In this document: positions 16,813-24,753 of the stretch, in pieces
Layout of the letters: each line of letters opens with the position of its first letter
How positions within the stretch are numbered: position 1 is the first letter of the stretch
Assembly: GCA_964600075.1 (NCBI GenBank)
Contig: CAZRIE010000012.1
Coordinates: forward strand, 6,788 to 70,787
DNA from: CAZRIE01 sp964600075
GTDB lineage: Bacteria > Bacteroidota > Bacteroidia > Flavobacteriales > Flavobacteriaceae
DNA: 64,000 bases
Direction: 5' to 3'
The notes under the pieces: model-generated
What the model saw: the letters and a program-made list of their open reading frames with translations, nothing else
Told to the model about the DNA's origin: nothing
Databases searched by the model: none
Position numbers and translations under genes: made by a program

Positions 16813-17588
16813 AAGGTAAGGGTCGTAAATAAAGTCGATTTTGGGTCGAGCATGGTGATGTCACCTATACATACCTGATATACATTTTTGTTCAACGCAT
16901 GAAAACAATTTTCCATCTTGGGAAGCATGCCGTCTGCAATGACTTTTGCTTCCAATAGTTTTTCGTAGGATACGGAATCGATATGTTTTACTACTGATTC
17001 ATCGTCTTCTATATTCATCAAAACGCCCTTCTTTTCAAAACAATAATATAGGGTTGTTTTGTAGCTATCGCTCATTCCGATAGCCAGTTCGGAGGCTATG
17101 GTGTCAGCGTTCGTGTTGAACAGTTGTCCGTTGCCATCATGGGTCATAGCACAGAAAACAGATGTTAGGCCGGCGTTCAATAGTTGAGTTATAGTTTTGG
17201 AATTGACACCGTCAACATCGCCTGCGAAGCCATAATCGATATCCTTTACGGGCCGTTTATGTGCCTGAATCGTATCACCATCTGCGCCGCTCAGACCGAT
17301 TGCATTACAATTCAGGGATTGTAGTTCTGCGACAATATTCTTATTGACCAAACCACCATACACCATAGTAATCAATTCTAAACTTTGGGCGTCTGTAATT
17401 CGCCGTCCACCAATTAATTTCGATTCGATACCTAATTTTTTGCCGAGTTCCGTTGCTAGCTTTCCCCCGCCGTGCACCAATATTTTAGGGTCATTCAGTT
17501 GAGAAAAAGCCAACAAGAACTTTGAGAGTTCTGTTTTGTTCTCAATGACGTTACCGCCGATTTTTACGATGGATAAGTTTAATTTCAT
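16809..17588 (-). CDS. argB: N-acylglutamate kinase (ArgB)
   Basis: Phosphorylates the side-chain carboxylate of N-acylglutamate, second step of arginine synthesis. The 259-residue amino-acid kinase fold starts LSIVKIGGNVIEN (phosphate contact Lys and Gly-Gly), has LVHGGGKLATELGKKLG (substrate loop), and LSGADGDTIQ; VIADGMLPKMENC near the C-terminus binds the nucleotide. No N-terminal arginine-sensing helix is obvious, which suggests it is not feedback-inhibited at that site. Begins two bases before the SDR stop region and overlaps argE by 4 bp, so translation is coupled. Confidence 0.92.
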   Translation of the reverse strand: MKLNLSIVKIGGNVIENKTELSKFLLAFSQLNDPKILVHGGGKLATELGKKLGIESKLIGGRRITDAQSLELITMVYGGLVNKNIVAELQSLNCNAIGLSGADGDTIQAHKRPVKDIDYGFAGDVDGVNSKTITQLLNAGLTSVFCAMTHDGNGQLFNTNADTIASELAIGMSDSYKTTLYYCFEKKGVLMNIEDDESVVKHIDSVSYEKLLEAKVIADGMLPKMENCFHALNKNVYQVCIGDITMLDPKSTLFTTLTL

Positions 17589-17589
17589 A

Positions 17590-18339
17590 TTAGGTATTCA
17601 GTATTCCTCCATCAATGGTCATTGCCGTTCCGGTAATCCAAGAGGAGTCTTCAGAAACTAGAAACAAAGCTAATTTTGCTATATCATCTGGAGTGCCCAA
17701 ACGTTGCATTAATGTCGCTTTTCCGGCATTTTGTACAGCCGCTTCAGGATTTTCAAAAGCTTTGGCAGAATCCCATATCAAAGGCGTATCTACGGGACCG
17801 GGACAAATAGCATTGACTCTTATTTTTGGCGCATATTCTACGGCCATTTGCTTCATTAAGGCCACCGATGCCGCTTTAGAAGCGCAGTAGGCTGGGTGGT
17901 TTGGAAAACTTTTGTAGGCTGCAATCGATGCATTGATTAAAATGGTTCCACTATCTTTTTGTAAATGTGGAATCGCGTATTTTGATAGATAGAAAATTGA
18001 ACTAAGATTCGTGTTTATTGTTGTATTCCATAAGGTTTCTGGAAGATCGACTACGTTGCCCAAACCCAGAATTCCTGCATTGATGGAAAGCACATCTAGT
18101 CTGTTAAAATTTTTTATGGCCGAGTTTACCAATTTTTCGTTGTACAAGGGTTCGCTGACATCTCCCGAGATAAATACGGCATCCTCTAATTTTTGGGCTA
18201 GGGCGTTTCCTCTTTCTACATTGCGCCCAGAAAGAATTAATTTCGCCCCTTCTTTTGAAAAGGTTTCGGCAATTGCCTTTCCCATTCCGCTGGTTGCACC
18301 GGTAATAATGCAAACTTTACCCTTTAGTTTTTTTGTCAT
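17590..18339 (-). CDS. SDR family oxidoreductase inserted in the arginine operon
   Basis: A classical short-chain dehydrogenase of 249 residues: cofactor motif TGATSGMGKAIAE (TGxxxGxG), NAG (about 88-90), catalytic Ser in LINASIAAYKSF, and Tyr-Lys in YCASKAASVAL. C-terminal WITGTAMTIDGG closes the family pattern. It lies between argF' and argB with gaps of 9 and 1 bp, on the same strand, so it is surely co-transcribed. No known arginine step needs an SDR. A housekeeping or unrelated passenger role, or a modification of an acyl intermediate, are all possible. No sign of damage, in contrast to the SDR at 44143. Confidence 0.88.
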   Translation of the reverse strand: MTKKLKGKVCIITGATSGMGKAIAETFSKEGAKLILSGRNVERGNALAQKLEDAVFISGDVSEPLYNEKLVNSAIKNFNRLDVLSINAGILGLGNVVDLPETLWNTTINTNLSSIFYLSKYAIPHLQKDSGTILINASIAAYKSFPNHPAYCASKAASVALMKQMAVEYAPKIRVNAICPGPVDTPLIWDSAKAFENPEAAVQNAGKATLMQRLGTPDDIAKLALFLVSEDSSWITGTAMTIDGGILNT

Positions 18340-18348
18340 ATTTAAATG

Positions 18349-19287
18349 TTAAAGACTTTCCAAGATTTTTTTTAATATGACTTGCGCCGAGTAGGTTCGA
18401 TTATTCGCTTCCTCAATAACTAGGGATTGTTCGCCATCAAGAATCGCATCTTCCACAACCACATTCCTTCGAACGGGTAGACAATGCATGAATTTGGCAC
18501 TGCCCAATTTCTCTTTGGTCATCATCCAACTTTTATCTTGATTCAGTATTTTTCCGTATTCAGAATAACTACTCCAGTTTTTCACATAAATAAAATCGGC
18601 ATTTTCACAAGCTTTATCTTGATCGTATTCGATTTTTGTTCCCTTTGTTATCTCAGTATTTAGCTCATAGCCCTTGGGATGGGTAATTACGAAATCGGCA
18701 TCCTGCAACTGCACCATTTCTACGAATGAATTCGCTACGGCATGCGGCAAGGCCTTAGGGTGTGGTGCCCATGAAAGTACCACTTTGGGTCTTGGTTTTG
18801 TGTTTTGCTCGGCCAAGGTAATCGCATCGGCTAAAGCCTGCAACGGATGCGCGACCGAACTTTCCATGTTTATAATGGGCACGGATGCGTATGTTTTAAA
18901 TCCGTTTAAAACTAGTTCTGCCTCATCTTTCGCTTTGTTCTTTAGCCCGGCAAAAGCTCGTATAGCGATGACATCACAATATTGAGAAACTACTTGCGCC
19001 GCTTCTTTAATGTGTTCGGAAGTACCTTGGTTCATGATGGTACCATCTGCATATTCCAGGGCCCAACCTTCGCTGCCAAAGTTCATAACGATGACTTCCA
19101 TACCTAGATTCATAGCCGCTTTTTGGGTGCTCAGACGGGTTCTTAGGCTATTGTTGAAGAATAATAATCCAATAGTCTTGTCTTTTCCCAAGTTTTTGAA
19201 TTCCCTAGGGCTTTTCTTCAGCTGCAGGGCTTCCGCCACCCAATCAGTTAGCGAATCGATATCTTTTACGGACAGGTAGTGCTTCAT
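18349..19287 (-). CDS. N-acylornithine carbamoyltransferase, probably the N-succinyl type
   Basis: Carbamoylates an N-acylornithine in the arginine route special to Bacteroidetes and Xanthomonads. The 312-residue protein has the carbamoyl-phosphate loop FFNNSLRTRLS (about 43-53), the specific SEGWALEYADGTIMNQG, VIAIRAFAG and FMHCLPVRR near the C-terminus. Residue 90 is Ser (GTSEHI). In the characterised Bacteroides enzyme that position is Pro and in the Xanthomonas acetyl-type enzyme the aligned residue is Glu; non-Glu residues there are associated with N-succinylornithine use. So a succinyl route is inferred. Shares one base with the proB stop. Confidence 0.85.
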   Translation of the reverse strand: MKHYLSVKDIDSLTDWVAEALQLKKSPREFKNLGKDKTIGLLFFNNSLRTRLSTQKAAMNLGMEVIVMNFGSEGWALEYADGTIMNQGTSEHIKEAAQVVSQYCDVIAIRAFAGLKNKAKDEAELVLNGFKTYASVPIINMESSVAHPLQALADAITLAEQNTKPRPKVVLSWAPHPKALPHAVANSFVEMVQLQDADFVITHPKGYELNTEITKGTKIEYDQDKACENADFIYVKNWSSYSEYGKILNQDKSWMMTKEKLGSAKFMHCLPVRRNVVVEDAILDGEQSLVIEEANNRTYSAQVILKKILESL

Positions 19288-20045
19288 TACTTTATTTTGG
19301 TGTGGTTACTGATGCCGGTCAAGGCATCCGAAATAAAATTATCTTTTAAACCATTGATGATCCAAGTTTCTATACCTGCTTGCTGTGCAATGGTGGCCGC
19401 TTCGATTTTTGATGACATTCCACCTGTACCGTGTGACGATTTTAATGTGCTTATTTCTTGCTGCAAACCTTTTAGTCCAGACACTTCCGGAATGGTTTTG
19501 GGTTGTCCGTTTTCTAAAGACGCTTTTGTGTAAATGCCATTGGTATTGGTCGCTATCAATAGGAGGTCTACTTTAAGCAATGCAGCCGTAAGAGCGGCCA
19601 ATTTATCGTTATCTCCAAACTGTATTTCGTCGGCCGCCACCGTATCGTTTTCATTGATGATGGGAATAAAGTTATTGGCCACCAATATATCTATGGTGTT
19701 CTTAATGTTCGCTTTCGATTTGGGATTTTCAAAATCGGAATACGACAACAGACATTGGGCGGCAAAAAGCCCCAACTCTCTGAAATTCTCTTGAAACATA
19801 CGCATCAAATGAGGTTGGCCGATAGCTGCCAATGCTTGTTTTACATTAATTTCTCCCCCGTTATGCTCCAATTTGACGAATTGTTTGGCTGCGGCAATAG
19901 CGCCCGAGCTAACGATAATAAATTCGTATTCGCCCTTCAGTGAGGCCACTTGCCGCCCGATATCCTCGATTTTTCCTCGGGAAATCTGATTGGTCTCCTT
20001 GGTCAGGGTGTTCGAGCCTATTTTTAGTAAAATTCGTTTTTTCAT
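19287..20045 (-). CDS. proB: Glutamate 5-kinase, kinase domain only
   Basis: First step of proline synthesis. Only 252 residues, so it consists of the amino-acid-kinase domain and lacks the C-terminal PUA domain of the E. coli enzyme, as in many Bacteroidetes. Motifs: LLKIGSNTLTK (phosphate loop), IIVSSGAIAAA, INENDTVAADEIQFGDND (substrate site), and SSHGTGGMSSKIEAA (C-terminal nucleotide region). It sits with proA and proC inside the arginine cluster: glutamate semialdehyde made by ProA can also feed ornithine-related chemistry. Shares one base with the argF' start. Confidence 0.92.
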   Translation of the reverse strand: MKKRILLKIGSNTLTKETNQISRGKIEDIGRQVASLKGEYEFIIVSSGAIAAAKQFVKLEHNGGEINVKQALAAIGQPHLMRMFQENFRELGLFAAQCLLSYSDFENPKSKANIKNTIDILVANNFIPIINENDTVAADEIQFGDNDKLAALTAALLKVDLLLIATNTNGIYTKASLENGQPKTIPEVSGLKGLQQEISTLKSSHGTGGMSSKIEAATIAQQAGIETWIINGLKDNFISDALTGISNHTKIK

Positions 20046-20081
20046 TGTAACATTTTATACTAATTCAGCATTCTGCAAGAA

Positions 20082-20150
20082 CACCTCTAAAGTTTTGCTT
20101 TCCTCTCGTTCCTTTGGTCACTCGTCGGAAGCAGGAAGGGAACAATCTCC
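20082..20150 (+). repeat. Interspersed repeat R1, copy 2
   Basis: Intergenic between proA and proB. About 38 consecutive bases, from TGCTTTCCTCTCGTTCCTTT through TCACTCGTCGGAAGCA, are identical to copy 3 at 23681-23749. Immediately downstream (20153-20222) runs an AACTTTGAACCCTGAACTTT type tract similar to 22698-22762. Confidence 0.85.
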
Positions 20151-20219
20151 TAGTTCAACTTTGAACCCTGAACTTTTTTCTTTCAACTGTATAATTTTTT
20201 TACTTCGTATCTCGTAATT

Positions 20220-21419
20220 CTAACCCCGTATCTGCCCATTCCCCTTCACATACCATTTATTTGTTACCAAATGCTGTAACCCGATAGGCCCGCGTTGGTG
20301 TAATTTATCGGTGCTGATGGCGAGTTCTCCGCCAAGGCCAAACTGACCTCCATCTGTGAATCGGGTTGAGGCATTGTGATATACTGCTGCGCAGTCAACA
20401 TTATTCATAAAATAGGTCGCTGTATCGTTATTTTGAGTCAATATAGCTGCTGAATGTCCTCCTCCATAGGTGTTTATTTTGGTAATGGCATCTTCTAAAT
20501 CGGCGGCCTGGCCCATAACAATTGTATAGTCCAGAAACTCTTCGTACCATATTTGATTATCTTCGATGGGCTTCGTGCCCTCCATACTCGCTATGGCACT
20601 ATCGGCAAAAATTTCGACATTGCTCTTTTCCAGTTCTTGAATCAAAAGCTGTAGAAACTGCCCTTTTCTAGGTAGGTCAGATGCTATCAGCACCTTGTCC
20701 AAGGCATTACATGCAGATATTTTGGTAGTCTTAGCATTGACAATAATATCGATGGCCATCTGCAGATCAGCTTCCCCATCTACATAAACAAAATTGTTTC
20801 CCCTACCGCTTACAATTACCGGGCAAGTGGCGTGTTGTTTTACGAAGGCAATCAGCTTTTCACCGCCTCTAGGAACGATGAGGTCTACTTTTTGGGTAGG
20901 CTTTTCCAAAAAAGCTTGGGTCTCGGCTCTGTTGAATTGTAAATAGGTTACCCAATCGATGGAAGTTTGGTTATCCTCCAACGCTTTGTGCCATAAATAC
21001 AGTAAGACTACATTGCTGTTCAAAGATTCTTTGCCTCCTTTTAATAGAATTTTATTTCCTGATTTAAAGGCAATGCCCGCCGCCTCAATGGTGACATCAG
21101 GCCTCGATTCGTAAATAATTAGTACCGTGCCGAACGGAGCAGTTTTGTTACTCACCTGCATACCATTTTCGTGTGTGAACTGAAATCGTTCTACGCCCAA
21201 TGGGTCATCTTGCGCTGCCAATTGCTGTAAAGACAGTATCATCCCGTCTATTTTAGCATGGTCGACCTTTAGGCGATCCCGCATAGCAATGTCATCGCCT
21301 GAATAGTTTTCCATGTCGATTTTGTTGGCGGCGAGAATTGCCTCTCGCTCTTGTTCTAAAAGTTGTGCCATGGTCGAAAGAACAGCATTGCGTTGTTGTA
21401 TATCTAATAACGAACTCAT
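20220..21419 (-). CDS. proA: Glutamate-5-semialdehyde dehydrogenase (gamma-glutamyl phosphate reductase)
   Basis: Second step of proline synthesis: NADPH reduction of gamma-glutamyl phosphate. 399 residues with the ProA signatures APFGTVLIIYESRPDVT, GNKILLKGGKESLNSN, KVDLIVPRGG, and the catalytic Cys in KISACNALDKVLI. C-terminal FTDGGQFGLGGELAIST and HQRGPIGLQHL are typical. Its start overlaps the argD stop by 4 bp, so the two are translationally coupled, and a repeat-bearing gap of 174 bp separates it from proB. Confidence 0.95.
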   Translation of the reverse strand: MSSLLDIQQRNAVLSTMAQLLEQEREAILAANKIDMENYSGDDIAMRDRLKVDHAKIDGMILSLQQLAAQDDPLGVERFQFTHENGMQVSNKTAPFGTVLIIYESRPDVTIEAAGIAFKSGNKILLKGGKESLNSNVVLLYLWHKALEDNQTSIDWVTYLQFNRAETQAFLEKPTQKVDLIVPRGGEKLIAFVKQHATCPVIVSGRGNNFVYVDGEADLQMAIDIIVNAKTTKISACNALDKVLIASDLPRKGQFLQLLIQELEKSNVEIFADSAIASMEGTKPIEDNQIWYEEFLDYTIVMGQAADLEDAITKINTYGGGHSAAILTQNNDTATYFMNNVDCAAVYHNASTRFTDGGQFGLGGELAISTDKLHQRGPIGLQHLVTNKWYVKGNGQIRG

Positions 21420-22543
21420 GATAATTCTGCTTTTAGGGCTTCAAAAAATGTATCGAGATGTGCTTCGGTAATGTTCAGTGCAGGAAGGACTCTGAGAACG
21501 AATTTATCCTTTGCACCACCCGTAAACAGATGTTGGTTATGAATTAATCGTTTTCTTAGGTCGGCGATTTCAAAATCAAATTCGAGACCGAGCATTAACC
21601 CCCTGCCTTTAACTCTTTTGATTTCTTGGATTTCTGAAGCTTTTGACCTAAAATAGGTTTCCAACCGGGTTGCGTTTTCTAACAATTCCTCATTTTCCAG
21701 TACTTCTAAGACAGCCATCGTAGCTGCACAAGCCAGATGATTACCTCCGAAAGTTGTACCTAACAATCCGTAGGAGGCTTTAATATCCTCATGAATGAGG
21801 ACTCCACCAACGGGGAAGCCGTTACCCATGCCTTTGGCAATGGAAATGATATCCGGGGTAATGCCATGATGTTGAAACCCGAAGAACTTTCCACTCCGCC
21901 CAAAACCGGACTGTACTTCGTCGGCAATCAAAATGACTTCGTTCGATTTACAAAGCGCAGCGACGCTTTGGTAGAATTCAGTCGAAGGTTCATCCAATCC
22001 TCCAACACCTTGAATAGCTTCTAAAATAACTGCACAAACATCTCCTTTTTCAATTTCCTTTTGAAAAGCTTCCAAATCGTTAAAAGGAAGAAAGGTCACT
22101 TTTTGTTGTTGGTTGATCGGAGCATTGATTTTAGGATTGTCCGTTGCTGCCACCGCAGCTGAGGTTCGCCCATGAAAACCATTATTAAAGGCGATGACTC
22201 GAGATTTCCCGGTATGGAAAGAGGCCATTTTTAAGGCGTTTTCATTTGCCTCGGCCCCCGAATTGCAGAGAAACAGGTTATAATCTTCACAACCGGAAAG
22301 TTGTCCCAATTTGGTGGCCAGTTCTTCCTGTAGCGGATTTTTGACCGAGTTACTATAAAATCCGATTTTGTCCAATTGGGCCTTTAGCCTTTTCACATAA
22401 TGTGGATGCGAATGTCCAATGGAAATCACAGCGTGGCCCCCATAAAAATCGAGATAGGTTTGGCCCTTTTCATCGGTTACTACAATTCCCTCTGCGGAAA
22501 CCGGAGTTACATCGTAAAGCGGGTATACATCGAATAGGTTCAT
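21416..22543 (-). CDS. argD: N-acylornithine aminotransferase (ArgD role)
   Basis: PLP enzyme making N-acylornithine from the acylglutamate semialdehyde. A class-III aminotransferase of 375 residues: GGHAVISIGHSHP, NSGAEANENALKMA (phosphate and aldimine loop), FHGRTSAA, LIADEVQSGFGRSG with the Asp contacting the pyridine nitrogen, and ISIAKGMGNGFPVGG with the Schiff-base Lys. Placement between proC and proA within the arginine cluster supports an arginine role rather than catabolic ornithine aminotransferase; the latter is the main alternative. Confidence 0.9.
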   Translation of the reverse strand: MNLFDVYPLYDVTPVSAEGIVVTDEKGQTYLDFYGGHAVISIGHSHPHYVKRLKAQLDKIGFYSNSVKNPLQEELATKLGQLSGCEDYNLFLCNSGAEANENALKMASFHTGKSRVIAFNNGFHGRTSAAVAATDNPKINAPINQQQKVTFLPFNDLEAFQKEIEKGDVCAVILEAIQGVGGLDEPSTEFYQSVAALCKSNEVILIADEVQSGFGRSGKFFGFQHHGITPDIISIAKGMGNGFPVGGVLIHEDIKASYGLLGTTFGGNHLACAATMAVLEVLENEELLENATRLETYFRSKASEIQEIKRVKGRGLMLGLEFDFEIADLRKRLIHNQHLFTGGAKDKFVLRVLPALNITEAHLDTFFEALKAELS

Positions 22544-22560
22544 GAATAATCTCTTTTATT

Positions 22561-22690
22561 GTAATTCCTACGAAGGCGGGAATCTGTTTATCGTTTTCTT
22601 AGATGTTGTTCTAGGTTTTTGATTATGTTTTGGTTTTAGGCCTATGGCTCGGGATGTACAACCCTAAAGTCCCTTCAAGTGGACAATCTA
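22561..22690 (+). repeat. Repeat R2, partial copy in the argD-proC gap
   Basis: Shares CGGGAATCTGTTT, a TTTTTC-TTA-rich middle and ATGGCTCGGGATGTA with the 5' half of 23577-23749. The region then holds a shortened R1-like CCCTAAAGTCCCTTC at 22661-22677. The gap from 22544 to 22760 has no gene. Confidence 0.55.
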
Positions 22691-22760
22691 TATTCTCAAC
22701 ATCAAAACTTGAACCTTGAACTTTTTCCACTCCGTACCTCGTATTTCGTACCTCTAACTT

Positions 22761-23561
22761 CTACAATTGTCCTTCCTTAATTCTACTGATTTTCTCGAAT
22801 GAAGCCACTATTCCTTGAATCAATGAGGAGCTTAATCCTTGATGTTCCATTTCATTGAGGCCCTGAATGGTACATCCTTTGGGGGTCGTTACTTTATCGA
22901 TTTCCGCTTCGGGATGGCTTCCAGTATCGATGAGCAAACTTGCCGCCCCGCTACAGGTATGCATGGCCAGTTCTTGCGCCTCCTTGGCGTCGAACCCCAA
23001 TTGAATAGCACCTTGCGTAGTCGCACGGATGAGGCGCATCCAGAAAGCGATGCCACTGGCGCAAATGACCGTTGCGGCCTGCATCTGCGGTTCGGGAATT
23101 TCCATAGAATGGCCCATACGGTTGAAAATGGCCTTCGCCAGTTCTATTTTCTTTTGGCCTTTTTCGTTACTGCAAATACAGGTCATCGATTGGCCGACCG
23201 AAATCGCGGTATTTGGCATACTTCGAATGATGTTATGCTCTGCACCGATAATAGCTTCCATTTTGGTAATACTGAAACCGGTTATGGTCGAGATAACAAC
23301 GTGGTTTTCGTTCAATAAATCTTTGATGTCGTTTAGAATCGCCTCCAGTTGGCTAGGCTGGACGGCTAAAATCAAGATGTCGGAATTTTTAACGGCTTCC
23401 CGATTATCCGAGGTTATGGTGACATTACCATACTTTTCGAAATCCTTGATTTCCGAGATGTTCCTTTTCGTTAGGTACATAGTCGTCGCTCCGTTGGAGT
23501 TTAAAATTCCTTTGGCGATGGATAGTCCTAAGTTTCCCGCTCCGATTATGGCTATTTTCAT
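22761..23561 (-). CDS. proC: Pyrroline-5-carboxylate reductase
   Basis: Last step of proline synthesis. 266 residues: Rossmann start AIIGAGNLGLSIAKGI, the ILAVQPSQLEAIL segment, IIRSMPNTAISVGQSMT (family signature) and a C-terminal helical domain with CASGIAFWMRLIRA and TTPKGCTIQGLNEME, which matches the substrate pocket. It lies downstream of argC with a 217-bp gap that contains a composite repeat. Together with proA and proB the full glutamate-to-proline route is present in this cluster. Confidence 0.93.
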   Translation of the reverse strand: MKIAIIGAGNLGLSIAKGILNSNGATTMYLTKRNISEIKDFEKYGNVTITSDNREAVKNSDILILAVQPSQLEAILNDIKDLLNENHVVISTITGFSITKMEAIIGAEHNIIRSMPNTAISVGQSMTCICSNEKGQKKIELAKAIFNRMGHSMEIPEPQMQAATVICASGIAFWMRLIRATTQGAIQLGFDAKEAQELAMHTCSGAASLLIDTGSHPEAEIDKVTTPKGCTIQGLNEMEHQGLSSSLIQGIVASFEKISRIKEGQL

Positions 23562-23576
23562 ATTAAACTATTTTAT

Positions 23577-23749
23577 TGTCATTCCCGCCCTTCGGCTCCG
23601 CTCAGGATAAACTACGGCGGGAATCTGTTTGTTGTTTCTTAAGTTTTAATTTTGCGGCTATTTACGATGGCTCGGGATTTATCCCTCTTAAGTTGTGCTT
23701 TCCTCTCGTTCCTTTGGTCACTCGTCGGAAGCAAGAAGGGGCCAATCCA
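23577..23749 (+). repeat. Composite repeat R2 + R1 (copy 3) in the proC-argC gap
   Basis: Left half (23577-23680) carries an inverted pair ATTCCCGCC ... GGCGGGAAT plus ATGGCTCGGGATTTA; right half (23681-23749) is R1 copy 3, nearly identical to copy 2. The pair could fold into a hairpin of about 9 bp around CTTCGGCTCCGCTCAGG. No coding frame. Confidence 0.8.
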
Positions 23750-23778
23750 AAATTCAACGTTTTGCCTTTTTTACTTCC

Positions 23779-24753
23779 TTAAAATACTCCCGCTTTCAAA
23801 TTCAACCCTTCACTTTCTCTAAATCCGAACATCAAATTCATATTCTGTACCGCCTGCCCTGATGCACCTTTTAAAAGGTTGTCTATGGCCGAGGTTATAA
23901 GTAATGTATCGTTATGTTTGTGCAAATGGATATGACATTGATTGGTGTTCACTATTTGTTTTAGGTGGATGGGCTCGTCTGCCACATGTGTAAAAACGGC
24001 ATCTGCATAAAATTCTTTATAACTTTGGATAGCCTCAGCTTCACTACCGTCAAATTTGGTATAGGCCGTTGCCAGAATCCCTCTGGTAAAATTTCCCCGG
24101 TTGGGAATGAAAAAAAGAGCGCCCGAGTCGGATTGTAGTGATTTCAAGCTCTCGTTGATTTCCCCCAAATGCTGATGTGTAAAGGGTTTGTACCAGCTCA
24201 CGTTGTTATTTCGCCAGCTAAAATGAGAGGTCGCCGACGGACTTACACCTGCACCCGTGCTACCTGTTACTGCATTTATATGCACCTCTTGACCTAATAA
24301 CCCAGCTTTTGCCAGAGGCAATAGCCCGAGTTGAATTGTCGTTGCAAAACACCCGGGATTAGCAATATAGTTGGCTTTCTGAATTTCCGATTTCTTTAAT
24401 TCCGGAAGTCCGTAGACGAATTCTTTTCCCTCAAAAACGGCATCCTTTTCTAATCTGAAATCGTTGCTCAGGTCGATGATTTTCGTATCCTTCGAAAAAT
24501 GGTTTGCCTTCAGGAATTTCGAAGAATTTCCATGCCCCAAACATAAGAACACCACATCGACATCGGGATTGATGTTTCCTGTAAATTCTAGTTCTGTAGT
24601 TCCTAATAAATCTGTATGCGCACTAGAAACTTTTTTTCCAACTCTTGTGGTGCTATACACAAAATCGATTTCCACCTCAGAATGGTGCAACAGAATCCGT
24701 ACGAGTTCTCCACCCGTATAACCTGAACCGCCAATGATACCTGCCTTAGTCAT
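23779..24753 (-). CDS. argC: N-acyl-gamma-glutamyl-phosphate reductase
   Basis: Third arginine step: NADPH reduction of acylglutamyl phosphate to the semialdehyde. 324 residues: GIIGGSGYTGGELVRIL (NADP loop), IIDLSNDFRL, and the catalytic Cys135 in YIANPGCFATT, then TGSTGAGVSPS and HQHLGEI. C-terminal GASGQAVQNMN is characteristic of ArgC. The protein starts inside the last bases of argG (8-bp overlap), so it is translated with it. Confidence 0.95.
   Translation of the reverse strand: MTKAGIIGGSGYTGGELVRILLHHSEVEIDFVYSTTRVGKKVSSAHTDLLGTTELEFTGNINPDVDVVFLCLGHGNSSKFLKANHFSKDTKIIDLSNDFRLEKDAVFEGKEFVYGLPELKKSEIQKANYIANPGCFATTIQLGLLPLAKAGLLGQEVHINAVTGSTGAGVSPSATSHFSWRNNNVSWYKPFTHQHLGEINESLKSLQSDSGALFFIPNRGNFTRGILATAYTKFDGSEAEAIQSYKEFYADAVFTHVADEPIHLKQIVNTNQCHIHLHKHNDTLLITSAIDNLLKGASGQAVQNMNLMFGFRESEGLNLKAGVF

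Noticed and set aside
15661..23749. CRISPR array from repeated intergenic blocks
   Set aside because: Copies are thousands of bases apart, not regularly spaced, and unlike CRISPR repeats.
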